Below, in pieces: positions 31,390-40,925 of a stretch of DNA of 64,000 bases. Within the stretch, counting starts at the first letter, position 1. Each line of letters starts with the position of its first letter. Source of the stretch: Dokdonella_A sp051958935 (GTDB taxonomy: Bacteria > Pseudomonadota > Gammaproteobacteria > Xanthomonadales > Rhodanobacteraceae); NCBI RefSeq assembly GCF_051958935.1, contig NZ_JBQCFP010000023.1:62001-126000 (forward strand), read 5' to 3'. A program made the position numbers and the translations under genes. The notes below the pieces were generated by a model. That model saw nothing but the letters and a program-made list of their open reading frames with translations. It was not told the DNA's origin and made no database searches.

Positions 31390-33225
31390 TCAGCGACGCA
31401 GGAATTCGGGCGAGCACAGCAGCAGGCCGATCGCGACGCGCAGGCGCGCGATCGTGTAGTGCTTGGACAGCGTGTTCGGCGGGTTCAGGTGCCACACGCC
31501 GGTGTGCTGCGGCTGGCCGTTGCTGATCGAATCCGTGACGAGATCGAGCGGATCGGTCGGCGCCGCTTCCTGGCGGAGGAAGTCGAGCGCGACGCCGAAC
31601 GTCGGCTGCGGCCGGTAACCGAGGATGCGGTCGCACCAGAAGCCGATCACGTTCGCGGCGGTACGATCGGCCGCGTTCGGGAACGCGCTGAGCGTCTGCT
31701 CCTGCACGTCGACGATGAAGGGATAGGCATTGTTGTAACTCTCGGTCTGGTGCATCTCGAGCAGGCGCGGCAGCAGCTTCAGCGTGAGGCCGAGCGCGCC
31801 GGTGCTCGACCACGCGGTGATCGTGTCCGGATAACCGTTCGGCGCCGGCCAGTAGAACAGACGCTGGCCCGCGGCCTGCAGGCGCCCGATGAGTTCCTCG
31901 GTCGGCGTGTAGGTGGAACTGTTGTCCGGCACCGGCGTGAAGTTCGCGAGCGTCGCGCGCAGCGCGCTGACGACGCTGCGTGCGGGGCCCTTCATCTTCG
32001 TGCCCCAACTGGTCTTGAACTCGTTGGAATGCAGGATCAGGGCGATCACCTGGGCGATCTGGTCGGGCGCCTGCCATTGCTGGTGGAACAGGTCGGCCGC
32101 GGCCTGGACGAGCGACGCCGGCACGACGTCGCCGACGAAGCGCCGGCAGAGTTTGCCCGCGATGAAATGCGCCGTGCCCGGGTGCTGCGCGAGCATGTCG
32201 AACAGCAACGTGCCGTCGTTCTGCCCGCCGCCGGCCGAGAAATTGCGGTGCAGGACGCGCTTGACGCCGGCATCGTGCAGCGCCTGCACGAACTCGAAGG
32301 CGCCGGGGTTGGGATCGTTGCGCGTTTCCCAGGTGCTGTGCGAGATCGTCCAGCCGGTGAGCACGCGCGCCGCCTCGTAGACGTCGTCGTCGACGTATTG
32401 CAGGCGCTGGATCTTGCCCTGCCAGTCGATGTAGGTCGGCAGCGAAGGGTCGTCGTCGGGATCGTCGACGATGCCGGCGTAGTTCTCCGCGCCGAGCGTG
32501 TGCAGCTCCATCAGTTCGCGCGCGTAGTTCTCGTTTGGATGGCCCGAGTAGCTCGTGTAGAGGTCGAGCATGTACATCATCGCCGCCGATTCGCAGGTCG
32601 CCTGCAGCATCGCGCGGAAATTGCCGAACACGTGCGGCCGGATCGCGTCGCGGTCGAACGGCGGGAACAACGGGCCGCCGTCGTAGTCCCAGCCGAACAC
32701 GCTGAAATGGTCGTGCCAGAACGATGCCGTCGCTTCGAACAGCTGGCGGCGGCTGTAGATCTGCCGGATCAGCGTCGCGCATTCGGTTTCGGCGATCGGC
32801 AGCATGCGCTGGAAGTAGCTGCTGCTCGCCTCGCGCGCGGCCCACAGCTGCTCGGGCGTCTTGTCCAGCGTCGTGAAGCCGGCGCTGGCGAGGCGCGCGT
32901 CGCAGGCGGCATCGTCGATCGTGGCGGGCGACAGCTGCTGGTCGACCCAGGCTTGCCAGCGCGCGTCGTCGTTGCCGCCGAGCGCGTTGAACGCGATGAG
33001 GTCCAGGGTCGAATAGCCGCAGGTCGCGCGCGTGAGCCAGCGCACCGCGGCGGGTGGCGAGCTGAGCGAATCGGGGCTCGCCGGCAGCTCGTCGAACTGG
33101 CCGTCGCGTCCGGGGCGGCGCCGGGACAGGCGCGGGTCGGTCGGCGGGACGACCGCGGCGAACACGGCGTCGAACAGGCGGCGGCGAGCGGTGTTGAACG
33201 CGGCAGTCGCAGGGGCTGAGGCCAT
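31390..33225 (-). CDS. DUF1800 protein
   Basis: 611-residue DUF1800 family protein. Recognisable segments are RWLTRATCGYSTLDLIAFNA, FWHDHFSVFGWDYDG, PNENYARELMELHTLG, AARVLTGWTISH, HFIAGKLCRRFVGD and ILHSNEFKTSWGTKMKGP. No clear signal peptide is seen at the start chosen (ATG at 33225, GGAG 10 bases upstream). DUF1800 and DUF1501 genes are nearly always adjacent and probably act together; their function is unknown. The 109 bases upstream to murB contain no recognised element. Confidence 0.88.
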   Translation of the reverse strand: MASAPATAAFNTARRRLFDAVFAAVVPPTDPRLSRRRPGRDGQFDELPASPDSLSSPPAAVRWLTRATCGYSTLDLIAFNALGGNDDARWQAWVDQQLSPATIDDAACDARLASAGFTTLDKTPEQLWAAREASSSYFQRMLPIAETECATLIRQIYSRRQLFEATASFWHDHFSVFGWDYDGGPLFPPFDRDAIRPHVFGNFRAMLQATCESAAMMYMLDLYTSYSGHPNENYARELMELHTLGAENYAGIVDDPDDDPSLPTYIDWQGKIQRLQYVDDDVYEAARVLTGWTISHSTWETRNDPNPGAFEFVQALHDAGVKRVLHRNFSAGGGQNDGTLLFDMLAQHPGTAHFIAGKLCRRFVGDVVPASLVQAAADLFHQQWQAPDQIAQVIALILHSNEFKTSWGTKMKGPARSVVSALRATLANFTPVPDNSSTYTPTEELIGRLQAAGQRLFYWPAPNGYPDTITAWSSTGALGLTLKLLPRLLEMHQTESYNNAYPFIVDVQEQTLSAFPNAADRTAANVIGFWCDRILGYRPQPTFGVALDFLRQEAAPTDPLDLVTDSISNGQPQHTGVWHLNPPNTLSKHYTIARLRVAIGLLLCSPEFLRR

Positions 33226-33334
33226 GGAACCGGCTCCGGAGGCGCGAGGAAGTGCGGCGATTGTCGTCCGGAAGCAGCGTGGCCGGGTGTGATCGCGCGC
33301 GCGCTTCGGCCAGCCCGCTCGCGGGCGGCACGCT

Positions 33335-34390
33335 TCAGACGACGAGCGGTTCCGGCTCGAGTTCGACGCCGAAGCGCTCGCGCACGCCCGCGCGCACGCG
33401 CTCGGCCAATGCCCAGAGCGCGGCGCCACTCGCATGGCCGCGATTGACCAGCACCAGCGCATGCTGGTCGGACACGGCCGCATCGCCCTCGCGCAGCCCC
33501 TTGTAGCCGCAGGCCTCGATCAGCCACGCGGCAGAGAGCTTGCTGCGGTCGCCGGCGGGCCAGGCCGGCAGTGCCGGATGCGCCTCGCGCAGGGCGTCCG
33601 CATGGGCGCGTTCGACCAGCGGATTCTTGAAGAAGCTGCCGGCATTGCCGAGCAGGGCCGGGTTCGGCAGCTTGCGCGTGCGGATGCGCGCGATCGCCTC
33701 GGCGACCGCCGGTGCACGCGGCTCGTCGATGCCCATCGCCGCGAGTTCCTCGCGCACGCCGGCATAGTCCAGGCGCAGCGGCCGCTCGCGCACGAGTTCG
33801 AATTCCACCGCGGTCACGATGTAGCGATCGCGCTCGCGCTTGAACACCGAGTCGCGGTAGCCGAACGCGCAGTCGGCGTTGGCGATTCGCACGAGTTGTC
33901 CGGCGTGGCGATCCCAGGCTTCGACCGCGACGATGAACTCGCGCACCTCGGTGCCGTAGGCGCCTATGTTCTGGATCGGCGCGGCGCCGACCGTGCCGGG
34001 GATCAGCACGAGGTTCTCGAGGCCGGCGTAGCCGCGTGCGAGTGACCAGCGCACGAAATCGTTCCACGGTTCGCCGGCCTCGACGCGCACGTGCGTGCGG
34101 CCGCCGTCGTCGCCGAGCACGCGCACGCCATGCGCGGCGATCGCGAGCACGACGCCGGGCCAGTCGCGCGTGAACAGGACGTTGCTGCCTTCGCCGAGCA
34201 CGAGCAGCGGCTGCGTGCGGAGCGCCGCATACCCGAACAACTCGCCGAGCGCGGCCGGCTTCCGTACATCGACGAGCATCCGTGCACGTGCCGCGACGTG
34301 GAACGTGTTGCGCCCGTGCAGCGAGGCGTTCTCGACGATCGTGTAGCCGTTGCCTTCGGCGATCGCGGCACCGACAGGATGGCCGCTCAT
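33335..34390 (-). CDS. murB: UDP-N-acetylenolpyruvoylglucosamine reductase
   Basis: FAD-dependent reductase of 351 residues that makes UDP-MurNAc, the second committed step of peptidoglycan synthesis, in the cytosol. LLVLGEGSNVLFTRDWPGVV and LIPGTVGAAPIQNIGAYG bind FAD. The catalytic Arg is in YRDSVFK, the proton-donor Ser in GNAGSFFKNPLV, and the catalytic Glu near the C-terminus in LEPEPLVV. The length and spacing are of type I (E. coli) MurB. ATG at 34390 overlaps the pyrD stop by 4 bases. This is an essential gene and there is no second copy in the window. Confidence 0.95.
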   Translation of the reverse strand: MSGHPVGAAIAEGNGYTIVENASLHGRNTFHVAARARMLVDVRKPAALGELFGYAALRTQPLLVLGEGSNVLFTRDWPGVVLAIAAHGVRVLGDDGGRTHVRVEAGEPWNDFVRWSLARGYAGLENLVLIPGTVGAAPIQNIGAYGTEVREFIVAVEAWDRHAGQLVRIANADCAFGYRDSVFKRERDRYIVTAVEFELVRERPLRLDYAGVREELAAMGIDEPRAPAVAEAIARIRTRKLPNPALLGNAGSFFKNPLVERAHADALREAHPALPAWPAGDRSKLSAAWLIEACGYKGLREGDAAVSDQHALVLVNRGHASGAALWALAERVRAGVRERFGVELEPEPLVV

Positions 34391-35412
34391 GCGCCATTTC
34401 CCCGGCGGATCGCCTCGACGCATTCGCCGACGAGTGCCGGACCGCGATAGACCATGCCGGTGTAGAACTGGACGAGCGTGGCGCCCGCCGCGACCTTCGC
34501 CGCGGCATCCGCGCCGCGCAGGATGCCGCCGACCCCGACCAGCGGGATGGCGTCACCGAGCCGCGCGCGCATGCCGCGCAGCACCTCGGTGGAGCGCGCG
34601 AACAGCGGAGCGCCGGACAGGCCGCCGGCCTCGTCGGCGTGGCGGTGGCCGGCGACCGCGCCGCGGTCGATCGTCGTATTGGTGCAGATGACGCCGTCGA
34701 TGCGCGCAGCGCGCAGCACGTCGGCGATCGCATCGAGTTCAGCCTCGGCGAGGTCCGGTGCGATCTTCAGCAGCATCGGCTTGCGCCGCCCGTGCTGCGC
34801 ACCGAGGCGCTCCTGCGCCTCGCGCAGGGCGCCGATGAAGCGCTTGAGCGTTTCCTCCTCCTGCAGGTCGCGCAGGCCATGCGTGTTCGGCGAGGAGATG
34901 TTCACGGTGACGTAGCTCGCGCGCGGGTACACACGCTCGAGGCAGTGCAGGTAGTCGTCGATCGCGCGCTCGTTCGGCGTATCCTTGTTCTTCCCGATGT
35001 TGATGCCGAGCACGCCGGTGTAGCGCGCCCGCTCGACGTTGCGCACCAGCGCGTCGACGCCGCCGTTGTTGAAGCCGAGGCGGTTGATGACCGCTTCGTG
35101 CTCGGGCAGGCGGAACATGCGCGGCTTGGGGTTGCCCGCCTGCGGCCGCGGCGTCGTCGTACCGACCTCGATGCAGCCGAAGCCGAGCGCGGCGAGCGCA
35201 TCGACGTGCGCGCCGTTCTTGTCGAGCCCCGCGGCGAGGCCGACCGGGTTGTCGAAGCGCAGGCCGAACGCCTCGACCGGCAGCGATCGCGGCTTGCCCG
35301 CGAGCAGCGGGTTCGTGCCGGTGCGCCAGGCGGCCTCGATCGCCGCGAGCGCGAGGTCGTGTGCGCGCTCGGCGTCGAGGCAGAACAGGAACGGGCGGGC
35401 GAATGCGTACAC
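34387..35412 (-). CDS. pyrD: dihydroorotate dehydrogenase (quinone), class 2
   Basis: Membrane-associated FMN enzyme of 341 residues that oxidises dihydroorotate to orotate with ubiquinone in pyrimidine synthesis. The catalytic Ser is in NISSPNTHGLRDLQ, and LAAGLDKNGAHVDALAALGF, LGINIGKNKDTPNE, ICTNTTIDRG and VGVGGILRGADAAAK are class 2 signatures. The start is set at GTG 35412 because it aligns with the E. coli N-terminus (YPFVRKALFQLD against YAFARPFLFCLD). A TTG at 35427 would add five residues and overlap the upstream stop (TTGA). It is coupled to murB downstream. Confidence 0.93.
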   Translation of the reverse strand: MYAFARPFLFCLDAERAHDLALAAIEAAWRTGTNPLLAGKPRSLPVEAFGLRFDNPVGLAAGLDKNGAHVDALAALGFGCIEVGTTTPRPQAGNPKPRMFRLPEHEAVINRLGFNNGGVDALVRNVERARYTGVLGINIGKNKDTPNERAIDDYLHCLERVYPRASYVTVNISSPNTHGLRDLQEEETLKRFIGALREAQERLGAQHGRRKPMLLKIAPDLAEAELDAIADVLRAARIDGVICTNTTIDRGAVAGHRHADEAGGLSGAPLFARSTEVLRGMRARLGDAIPLVGVGGILRGADAAAKVAAGATLVQFYTGMVYRGPALVGECVEAIRRGNGA

Positions 35413-35423
35413 GCCGGTGGTGT

Positions 35424-35711
35424 TCAATGCCAATGCGAGCCGAAGAATGCGAGGCCGCCGAAGAACAGCATGATCGCGATGAAGGCGAGCGCGAACAGCG
35501 CAAGATGGATCCAGCCGAGCACGAGACCGGCGATGGCCATGCCGTCGCCCTCGATCGCGCCGGGCGGGGCGCGACGGATTTCGCCGCGCGCGACGTGGCC
35601 GCAGACCACCGCGGCGATCGCACCGAGGAAAGGCAGCCCGACCCAGCAGACGATGCCGAACACGAGACTGAGGACGGCCGTCGTGCTCGTACGCGAAGGA
35701 GTGGCATTCAT
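35424..35711 (-). CDS. DUF4190-like small membrane protein
   Basis: 95-residue protein with two hydrophobic hairpin helices (AVLSLVFGIVCWVGLPFLGA and LVLGWIHLALFALAFIAIML) separated by GHVARGEIRRAPPGAIEGDG. This is the usual layout of DUF4190 proteins: two paired helices and a short GxxAxxxIRR link. Function is unknown. No clear ribosome-binding site precedes the ATG at 35711. It directly precedes pyrD and may be co-transcribed with pyrD-murB. Confidence 0.8.
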   Translation of the reverse strand: MNATPSRTSTTAVLSLVFGIVCWVGLPFLGAIAAVVCGHVARGEIRRAPPGAIEGDGMAIAGLVLGWIHLALFALAFIAIMLFFGGLAFFGSHWH

Positions 35712-35806
35712 GCGCAAAAAACCGGGACTGCGGCGCGCGAGCGGCGCCGGTGCGCAAGAGTAGTCACTCGCGCGTGGCGGTTCAACGCGCCGCGCGCCCG
35801 CGCCGA

Positions 35807-36301
35807 TCAATGCGCGGCGAGTTCCGGCGGCGGCGCGGGGAACTGCACGACCGGACCGGGCGGCCGCACGCCCGGCGGCAATGCCGCGGGCGCCTGCTTG
35901 CCGGCCGGGCCGAGCGCCTGCACGAAGGCGTACAACGCCTCGAGATCGGCGTCGCTCATCGCGTTGACGGCCCAGTACGGCATCGGCGGACGCGCCTTGA
36001 ACGTACGGGCGTACTGCTTGAACGAGGCGAGGTCCATCGTCGCGAAGCGCAGGCGCAGGTTCGGCGCATAGGTCGTGCCCCATTCGCCCGACCAGCCGAG
36101 TTCGTCGCCGGTCAGCCATTGCGATTCGGGCACCTGCCCGCCGCTCGCAGCGAAGCCCGGCGTGTGGCAATCGTTGCATCCGCCGATCATGGCGACGTAG
36201 CGGCCGTGCTGCACGAGGTCCTCGCGCGAGGCGGCGGCCAGCGTGGCGACGGCCGCGCTCGCGCTGAGCGCGACGGCGAGGGCAATGAAAAGCTTGTTCA
36301 T
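35807..36301 (-). CDS. exported c-type cytochrome
   Basis: 164-residue periplasmic cytochrome c. A signal peptide (MNKLFIALAVALSASAAVATLA) is followed by a single heme-binding CxxCH (IGGCNDCHTPGF), with a possible distal Met ligand in PPMPYWAVNAMSDADLEAL. A Pro-rich tail ends the protein. It is likely an electron carrier for a dehydrogenase. There is no obvious enzyme partner; the ALDH gene lies 172 bases upstream on the same strand. The tail (PPGVRPPGPVVQFPAPPPE) may be disordered. Confidence 0.88.
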   Translation of the reverse strand: MNKLFIALAVALSASAAVATLAAASREDLVQHGRYVAMIGGCNDCHTPGFAASGGQVPESQWLTGDELGWSGEWGTTYAPNLRLRFATMDLASFKQYARTFKARPPMPYWAVNAMSDADLEALYAFVQALGPAGKQAPAALPPGVRPPGPVVQFPAPPPELAAH

Positions 36302-36413
36302 CGGACGTCCCGGCGGCGCGGCGGAATGCCGCGCCTTCGTACGTCCCAATACGGGCGGCGGCGCGGATTCCTATCAGGCCAGCGACGGACCCGAACCCTC
36401 GAAGGCGCCGTGC

Positions 36414-36461
36414 CCCGGCTTTCGCCGGGACGAGGCCGTCATGGGAAACCGTGTGTTCCCA
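36414..36461. repeat. REP-like double hairpin downstream of the aldehyde dehydrogenase
   Basis: CCCGGC-TTTC-GCCGGG (36414-36429) and TGGGAA / TTCCCA with an 8-base loop (36442-36461) lie just after the aldehyde dehydrogenase stop. CCCGGCTTTCGCCGGG is a common short palindrome in high-GC proteobacterial intergenic regions and may stabilise or end the mRNA. The rest of the 172-base gap holds a further hairpin (GGCGCGGC / GCCGCGCC). Confidence 0.5.
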
Positions 36462-36473
36462 TGTCGCCGCGGA

Positions 36474-38006
36474 TCAGAACTCGAACTTGATGCCCTGCGC
36501 GAGCGGCAGCGCGTCCGAATAGTTGATCGTGTTGGTCTGGCGGCGCATGTAGGCGCGCCACGCGTCGGAGCCGGATTCGCGGCCGCCGCCGGTCTCCTTC
36601 TCGCCGCCGAACGCGCCGCCGATCTCGGCGCCCGAGGTGCCGATGTTGACGTTGGCGATGCCGCAGTCGGAACCCGCCGCACCGAGGAAGGCCTCGGCCG
36701 CCTTGAGGTTCTGCGTGAAGATCGACGACGACAGGCCTTGCGGCACCGCGTTCTGCATCGCGATCGCCTCGTCGAGCGATTTGAACTTCATCACGTACAG
36801 GATCGGCGCGAACGTCTCGTGTTGGACGATCGCGGCGTCGTTCGACAGGCCCGTGACGATCGTCGGCAGCACGAAGTTGCCCTTGCCCTCGATCGCCGCG
36901 CCGCCGGTCTCGACCTTGCCGCCGGCCGCCTTCGCCTGCGCGATCGCGTCGAGGTAGGCCTGCACCGCGTCGCGGCTGTTGAGCGGGCCCATGAGGTTCT
37001 TCGCGTCGGTCGGGTCGCCGATCTTCTTCTCGACCTGCTTGTAGGCGGCGACGAGCTTGGCGAGCACGTCGTCGTGGATCGACTCGTGCACGAACAGGCG
37101 ACGCGTGGTGGTGCAGCGCTGGCCGGCGGTGCCTACCGCGCCGAACACGATCGCGGGGATCGCGAGCTTCAGGTCCGCCGTCTCGTCGACGATGATCGCG
37201 TTGTTGCCGCCGAGTTCGAGCAGCGAGCGGCCCATGCGCTGGGCGACGCGCTCGCCGACGATGCGGCCGATGCGGGTCGAGCCGGTGAAGCTGATCAGCG
37301 GCACGCGCTTGTCGTCGACGAAGGTCGAAGCGAGTTCGGTGCCGGCGTCGTTGAACAGGAAGAACAGGTCCGGGAAGCCACCCGCCTTCAGCGCGTCGTT
37401 GCAGATCTTCATCGCCGCGATCGCCGACAGCGGCGTCTTCGGCGACGGCTTCCAGATCGAGATGTCGCCGCACACGGCCGCGATGAAGCTGTTCCAGGCC
37501 CATACCGCGACCGGGAAGTTGAACGCGGAGATGATGCCGACGAGGCCGAGCGGATGCCACTGCTCGTACATGCGATGGCCCGGGCGCTCGGAGTGCATCG
37601 TCAGGCCGTAGAGCTGGCGCGACAGGCCGACCGCGAAGTCGCCGATGTCGATCATCTCCTGCACTTCACCGTCGCCTTCGGGCTTGGACTTGCCCATCTC
37701 GAGCGCGACGAGCGAGCCGAGCGCATCCTTGTGCGTGCGCAGCGCGTCGCTGCACAGGCGGATCGCCTCGCCTCGGCGCGGCGCCGGCGTGACGCGCCAG
37801 GTCGCGAACGCGGCCTGCGCGCGCTTGACGATCGTCTCGTAGTCGCTCGCGCTGGCCGAATGCACCTCGGCAATCACCTCGTTGGTGCTCGGGTTGATCG
37901 ACTGCAGCAGGCCGGCATCGGTCGTCTTCGACCATTCGCCGTGGCCGAGGTAGGTGCCCGAATTGACCGGGTCGAGGCCGAGGGACTTGAGGATCTGCGC
38001 GGACAT
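36474..38006 (-). CDS. aldehyde dehydrogenase family 7 (aminoadipate semialdehyde dehydrogenase-like)
   Basis: NAD(P)-dependent aldehyde dehydrogenase of 510 residues. The catalytic Cys is Cys298 (GTAGQRCTTTRRLFVH) and the general base Glu264 (LLELGGNNA). The C-terminus contains GGGRESGSDAWRAYMRRQTN and LPLAQGIKFEF, the mark of ALDH7/antiquitin enzymes that oxidise alpha-aminoadipate semialdehyde in lysine catabolism. CTGGAG precedes the ATG at 38006. Four CAGGACG repeats lie directly upstream. The neighbouring LigB-type dioxygenase is on the same strand but 140 bases away. GcdH, elsewhere in the window, fits the same pathway. Confidence 0.9.
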   Translation of the reverse strand: MSAQILKSLGLDPVNSGTYLGHGEWSKTTDAGLLQSINPSTNEVIAEVHSASASDYETIVKRAQAAFATWRVTPAPRRGEAIRLCSDALRTHKDALGSLVALEMGKSKPEGDGEVQEMIDIGDFAVGLSRQLYGLTMHSERPGHRMYEQWHPLGLVGIISAFNFPVAVWAWNSFIAAVCGDISIWKPSPKTPLSAIAAMKICNDALKAGGFPDLFFLFNDAGTELASTFVDDKRVPLISFTGSTRIGRIVGERVAQRMGRSLLELGGNNAIIVDETADLKLAIPAIVFGAVGTAGQRCTTTRRLFVHESIHDDVLAKLVAAYKQVEKKIGDPTDAKNLMGPLNSRDAVQAYLDAIAQAKAAGGKVETGGAAIEGKGNFVLPTIVTGLSNDAAIVQHETFAPILYVMKFKSLDEAIAMQNAVPQGLSSSIFTQNLKAAEAFLGAAGSDCGIANVNIGTSGAEIGGAFGGEKETGGGRESGSDAWRAYMRRQTNTINYSDALPLAQGIKFEF

Positions 38007-38059
38007 GGAGGCTCCAGAAAGGCGGGACGCGCCGGGGCGCGCGAAACCGCCGATTGTAT

Positions 38060-38121
38060 CAGGACGGCGTATCAGGACGCGGATAGCAGGACGCGTGCGG
38101 GAAAATGCGGGCAGCAGGACG
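38060..38121. repeat. four spaced CAGGACG repeats upstream of the ALDH7-type gene
   Basis: CAGGACG occurs at 38060, 38073, 38087 and 38115, that is at 13, 14 and 28-base intervals (about 13-14 base phase), mostly as TATCAGGACG or AGCAGGACGCG. They lie 54-115 bases upstream of the ALDH7-type start and could bind a regulator or be a decaying minisatellite. Confidence 0.55.
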
Positions 38122-38146
38122 CGCCCGACGCCGTCGGGGGAGACGG

Positions 38147-38965
<819 letters not shown>

Positions 38966-39052
38966 CGTCGATGGCCTCGTGTGCAAGCCGACGATATGGA
39001 GGCGCACGGCAGGTCCTGCAAGCGCACGGTAGGCCGCATCGGGCCGAGCCGC

Positions 39053-39058
39053 TACAAT
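39053..39058 (+). promoter_or_regulatory. candidate -10 of tRNA-Arg
   Basis: TACAAT lies 14 bases before the mature tRNA 5' end. No clear -35 was seen. Confidence 0.4.
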
Positions 39059-39071
39059 CGGCGGCCACGCG

Positions 39072-39148
39072 GCCCCGTAGCTCAGCTGGATAGAGCGCGC
39101 CCCTCCTAAGGGCGAGGTCGCCCGTTCGAATCGGGCCGGGGTCGCCAT
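39072..39148 (+). tRNA. tRNA-Arg (anticodon CCT)
   Basis: 77-base cloverleaf. The acceptor stem GGCCCCG / CGGGGTC pairs with one G-T; the D arm has AGCTGGATA; the anticodon stem CGCCC / GGGCG encloses loop CTCCTAA, giving anticodon CCT that reads AGG. The T arm GCCCG-TTCGAAT-CGGGC is perfect, the discriminator is G, and CCA is encoded. No integrase or attachment-site duplication was noticed nearby. The 160 bases after it contain a small CAGGC-AAAA-GCCTG hairpin but no gene. Confidence 0.98.
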
Positions 39149-39307
39149 CCATGGCGCGTGCTCGAGCGTCCGCTCGGCGACACCGCAATCGGACGACCCC
39201 CGCGATCCGCGTGGGATCGCCAGGCAAAAGCCTGAAACACGAAGCACACCGGGTACACGAAGCAGGGCCAGGAGAACGCACTCCCCTGGTTCCTCGAACG
39301 GTGAGAC

Positions 39308-40879
39308 TCAGTTCGGCGCGGCCTCGCCTGCGGGTGTGAAGGGCACGGGCGCGGACTCGTGCAGGGTGCGGCGCCAGGCGGCGAGTTTCGCTTCGATGCG
39401 TGCGCTCGTCGCGATCTGCGGCTCGGAGTGCAGGATCGGTTCGACGTCGCCGTCCGCGCCCGCCGCTGCCTTCGCCGTGGCTTTCGCATCGTTCTGGTCG
39501 GCGGTTTCCCAGGCGTCGACCGAGGTGCGCGCGAGATCGAACGCCTCCCGCAGGGACGTGGTCTTGTTCAGCGCCTCGGCGAGGAACGCCTTGCCGAAAT
39601 AGGTGATGTCCGAATCGGCGCCGCAGCCGAACGAAGTGCGGTCGGCGCGCGCCGATGTCATCACCATCGTCGAATCGTCGCGCAGCGCGTCGAGGAAGCC
39701 GCCCGAATAGCAGGCGTTGACGACGATGACCTTCCAGCGCATCGCCGGTGTCGTCTTCAGCGCGTCGACGATGTCGTCCGGGCCGATCTGGTTGAGCGGC
39801 AGCGGGTCGAGGTCGACCAGCAGCTGGTGGTCCTGCGAGCCGTGCGTGGTGAAGTACAGCAGCAACACGTCTTCGGCCGGATCCATCGTGCGGGCGATCG
39901 CCGCGAGCGAGCGCTGCAGGTTGGTCCAGGTCGCGAGCGGACGCGTCGTCACGGTCGCCGCGTTGTTCTCGAGCACCACCGTGCGGCCGGCGGCTCCGAA
40001 GCGCGCGGCGAACAAGGTCTCCACGTACTCGGCTTCGTTGCGGAACACGTCCTCCTGCGCATCGCCGGCGAACGCGACGACGTAGAGGTCGATCTTGCCG
40101 GGTGTCTGCGGTTTCAGCTGCGCGAGCGCGGCGTCGAGCAGGGCGGGTTGCGCGTACATCGCCGCCTCGGCGTCGAAGTCGTTGTTCGCGCCGGCGACGC
40201 CCTCATCGGCCGGCTTCGTTTCCGTGGTCGCGTCCGCATCGGGGGCGTCGTTCGTCGCGGCCGCGGGCGCTGGCACGGGCACGCTGCGGATCAGTGCCGA
40301 CTGCGGCAGCCACCACCACGCGGCGGCGCTGATCGCGTAGGCGAGCAGCGCGCTTGCGAGGGCGTGTCCGAGGCCGCGCGGTGCGAGCCAGTGCGCGAAC
40401 ACGAGCAGGACGAAGAACCACCAAGCGCGCGCGACGAGCTCGAGGAGGATCGCCCATCCGCCCTGCCCGTGCTCGACGAGATACGACGCGAGCTTGCCGA
40501 GCGGCCAATGCACGACGACCGCGGCCGCGAGCGTCGCGGCGAGCAGTACCGTCGCGATGCCCCAGACGGCCTCGCGGCGTGCCGCGCGCACGGCGAGCAG
40601 CCAAGCTGCGATCAGGGTCAGCATCGAATCGCACAGCACGGTCAGCACGCCACCGGGCACGAGCACCCATGGCGGTGTCGTGCCGGCCATCTCGACCAGG
40701 ATCGAGGTGAGCAGGTAGGTCGCGACGACCGCGACGAACATGCCGGCGTCGCCCGTCGTCGATGTCACGCGGGGATGGCGGAACAGGGTGGCGCGCAGGC
40801 CGTCGATGAGGATCGCGGGAAGTCGATGCACGGCAGACCGGACGCTGGGAGGTGGGGCCGTTCGCACGGCTCGCGCCAT
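39308..40879 (-). CDS. membrane-anchored C13 (legumain-like) cysteine peptidase
   Basis: 523-residue protein. The N-terminal half carries several transmembrane helices between about 45 and 190 (MFVAVVATYLLTSILVEMA, WWFFVLLVFAHWL). The C-terminal half, about 260-480, is a peptidase C13 domain: YVVAFAGDAQEDVFRNE, catalytic His346 in LYFTTHGSQDH and catalytic Cys390 in VVNACYSGGFLDAL, followed by MVMTSARADRTSFGC and DITYFGKAFLAEAL. C13 includes legumains and the GPI8 transamidase. Topology places the protease domain outside or inside depending on helix count, which cannot be settled by eye. It is transcribed toward tRNA-Arg; its start lies 47 bases beyond the mtnC stop. Confidence 0.87.
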   Translation of the reverse strand: MARAVRTAPPPSVRSAVHRLPAILIDGLRATLFRHPRVTSTTGDAGMFVAVVATYLLTSILVEMAGTTPPWVLVPGGVLTVLCDSMLTLIAAWLLAVRAARREAVWGIATVLLAATLAAAVVVHWPLGKLASYLVEHGQGGWAILLELVARAWWFFVLLVFAHWLAPRGLGHALASALLAYAISAAAWWWLPQSALIRSVPVPAPAAATNDAPDADATTETKPADEGVAGANNDFDAEAAMYAQPALLDAALAQLKPQTPGKIDLYVVAFAGDAQEDVFRNEAEYVETLFAARFGAAGRTVVLENNAATVTTRPLATWTNLQRSLAAIARTMDPAEDVLLLYFTTHGSQDHQLLVDLDPLPLNQIGPDDIVDALKTTPAMRWKVIVVNACYSGGFLDALRDDSTMVMTSARADRTSFGCGADSDITYFGKAFLAEALNKTTSLREAFDLARTSVDAWETADQNDAKATAKAAAGADGDVEPILHSEPQIATSARIEAKLAAWRRTLHESAPVPFTPAGEAAPN

Positions 40880-40925
40880 TATCGATGCGCGCGCGTCGCC
40901 GCACCATCCCGCACGTCGCGCGGGA

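Noticed and set aside
39072..39300. tRNA-Arg as an integration site with a genomic island
   Set aside because: No integrase, no duplicated tRNA 3' end and no atypical gene block lies beside it.
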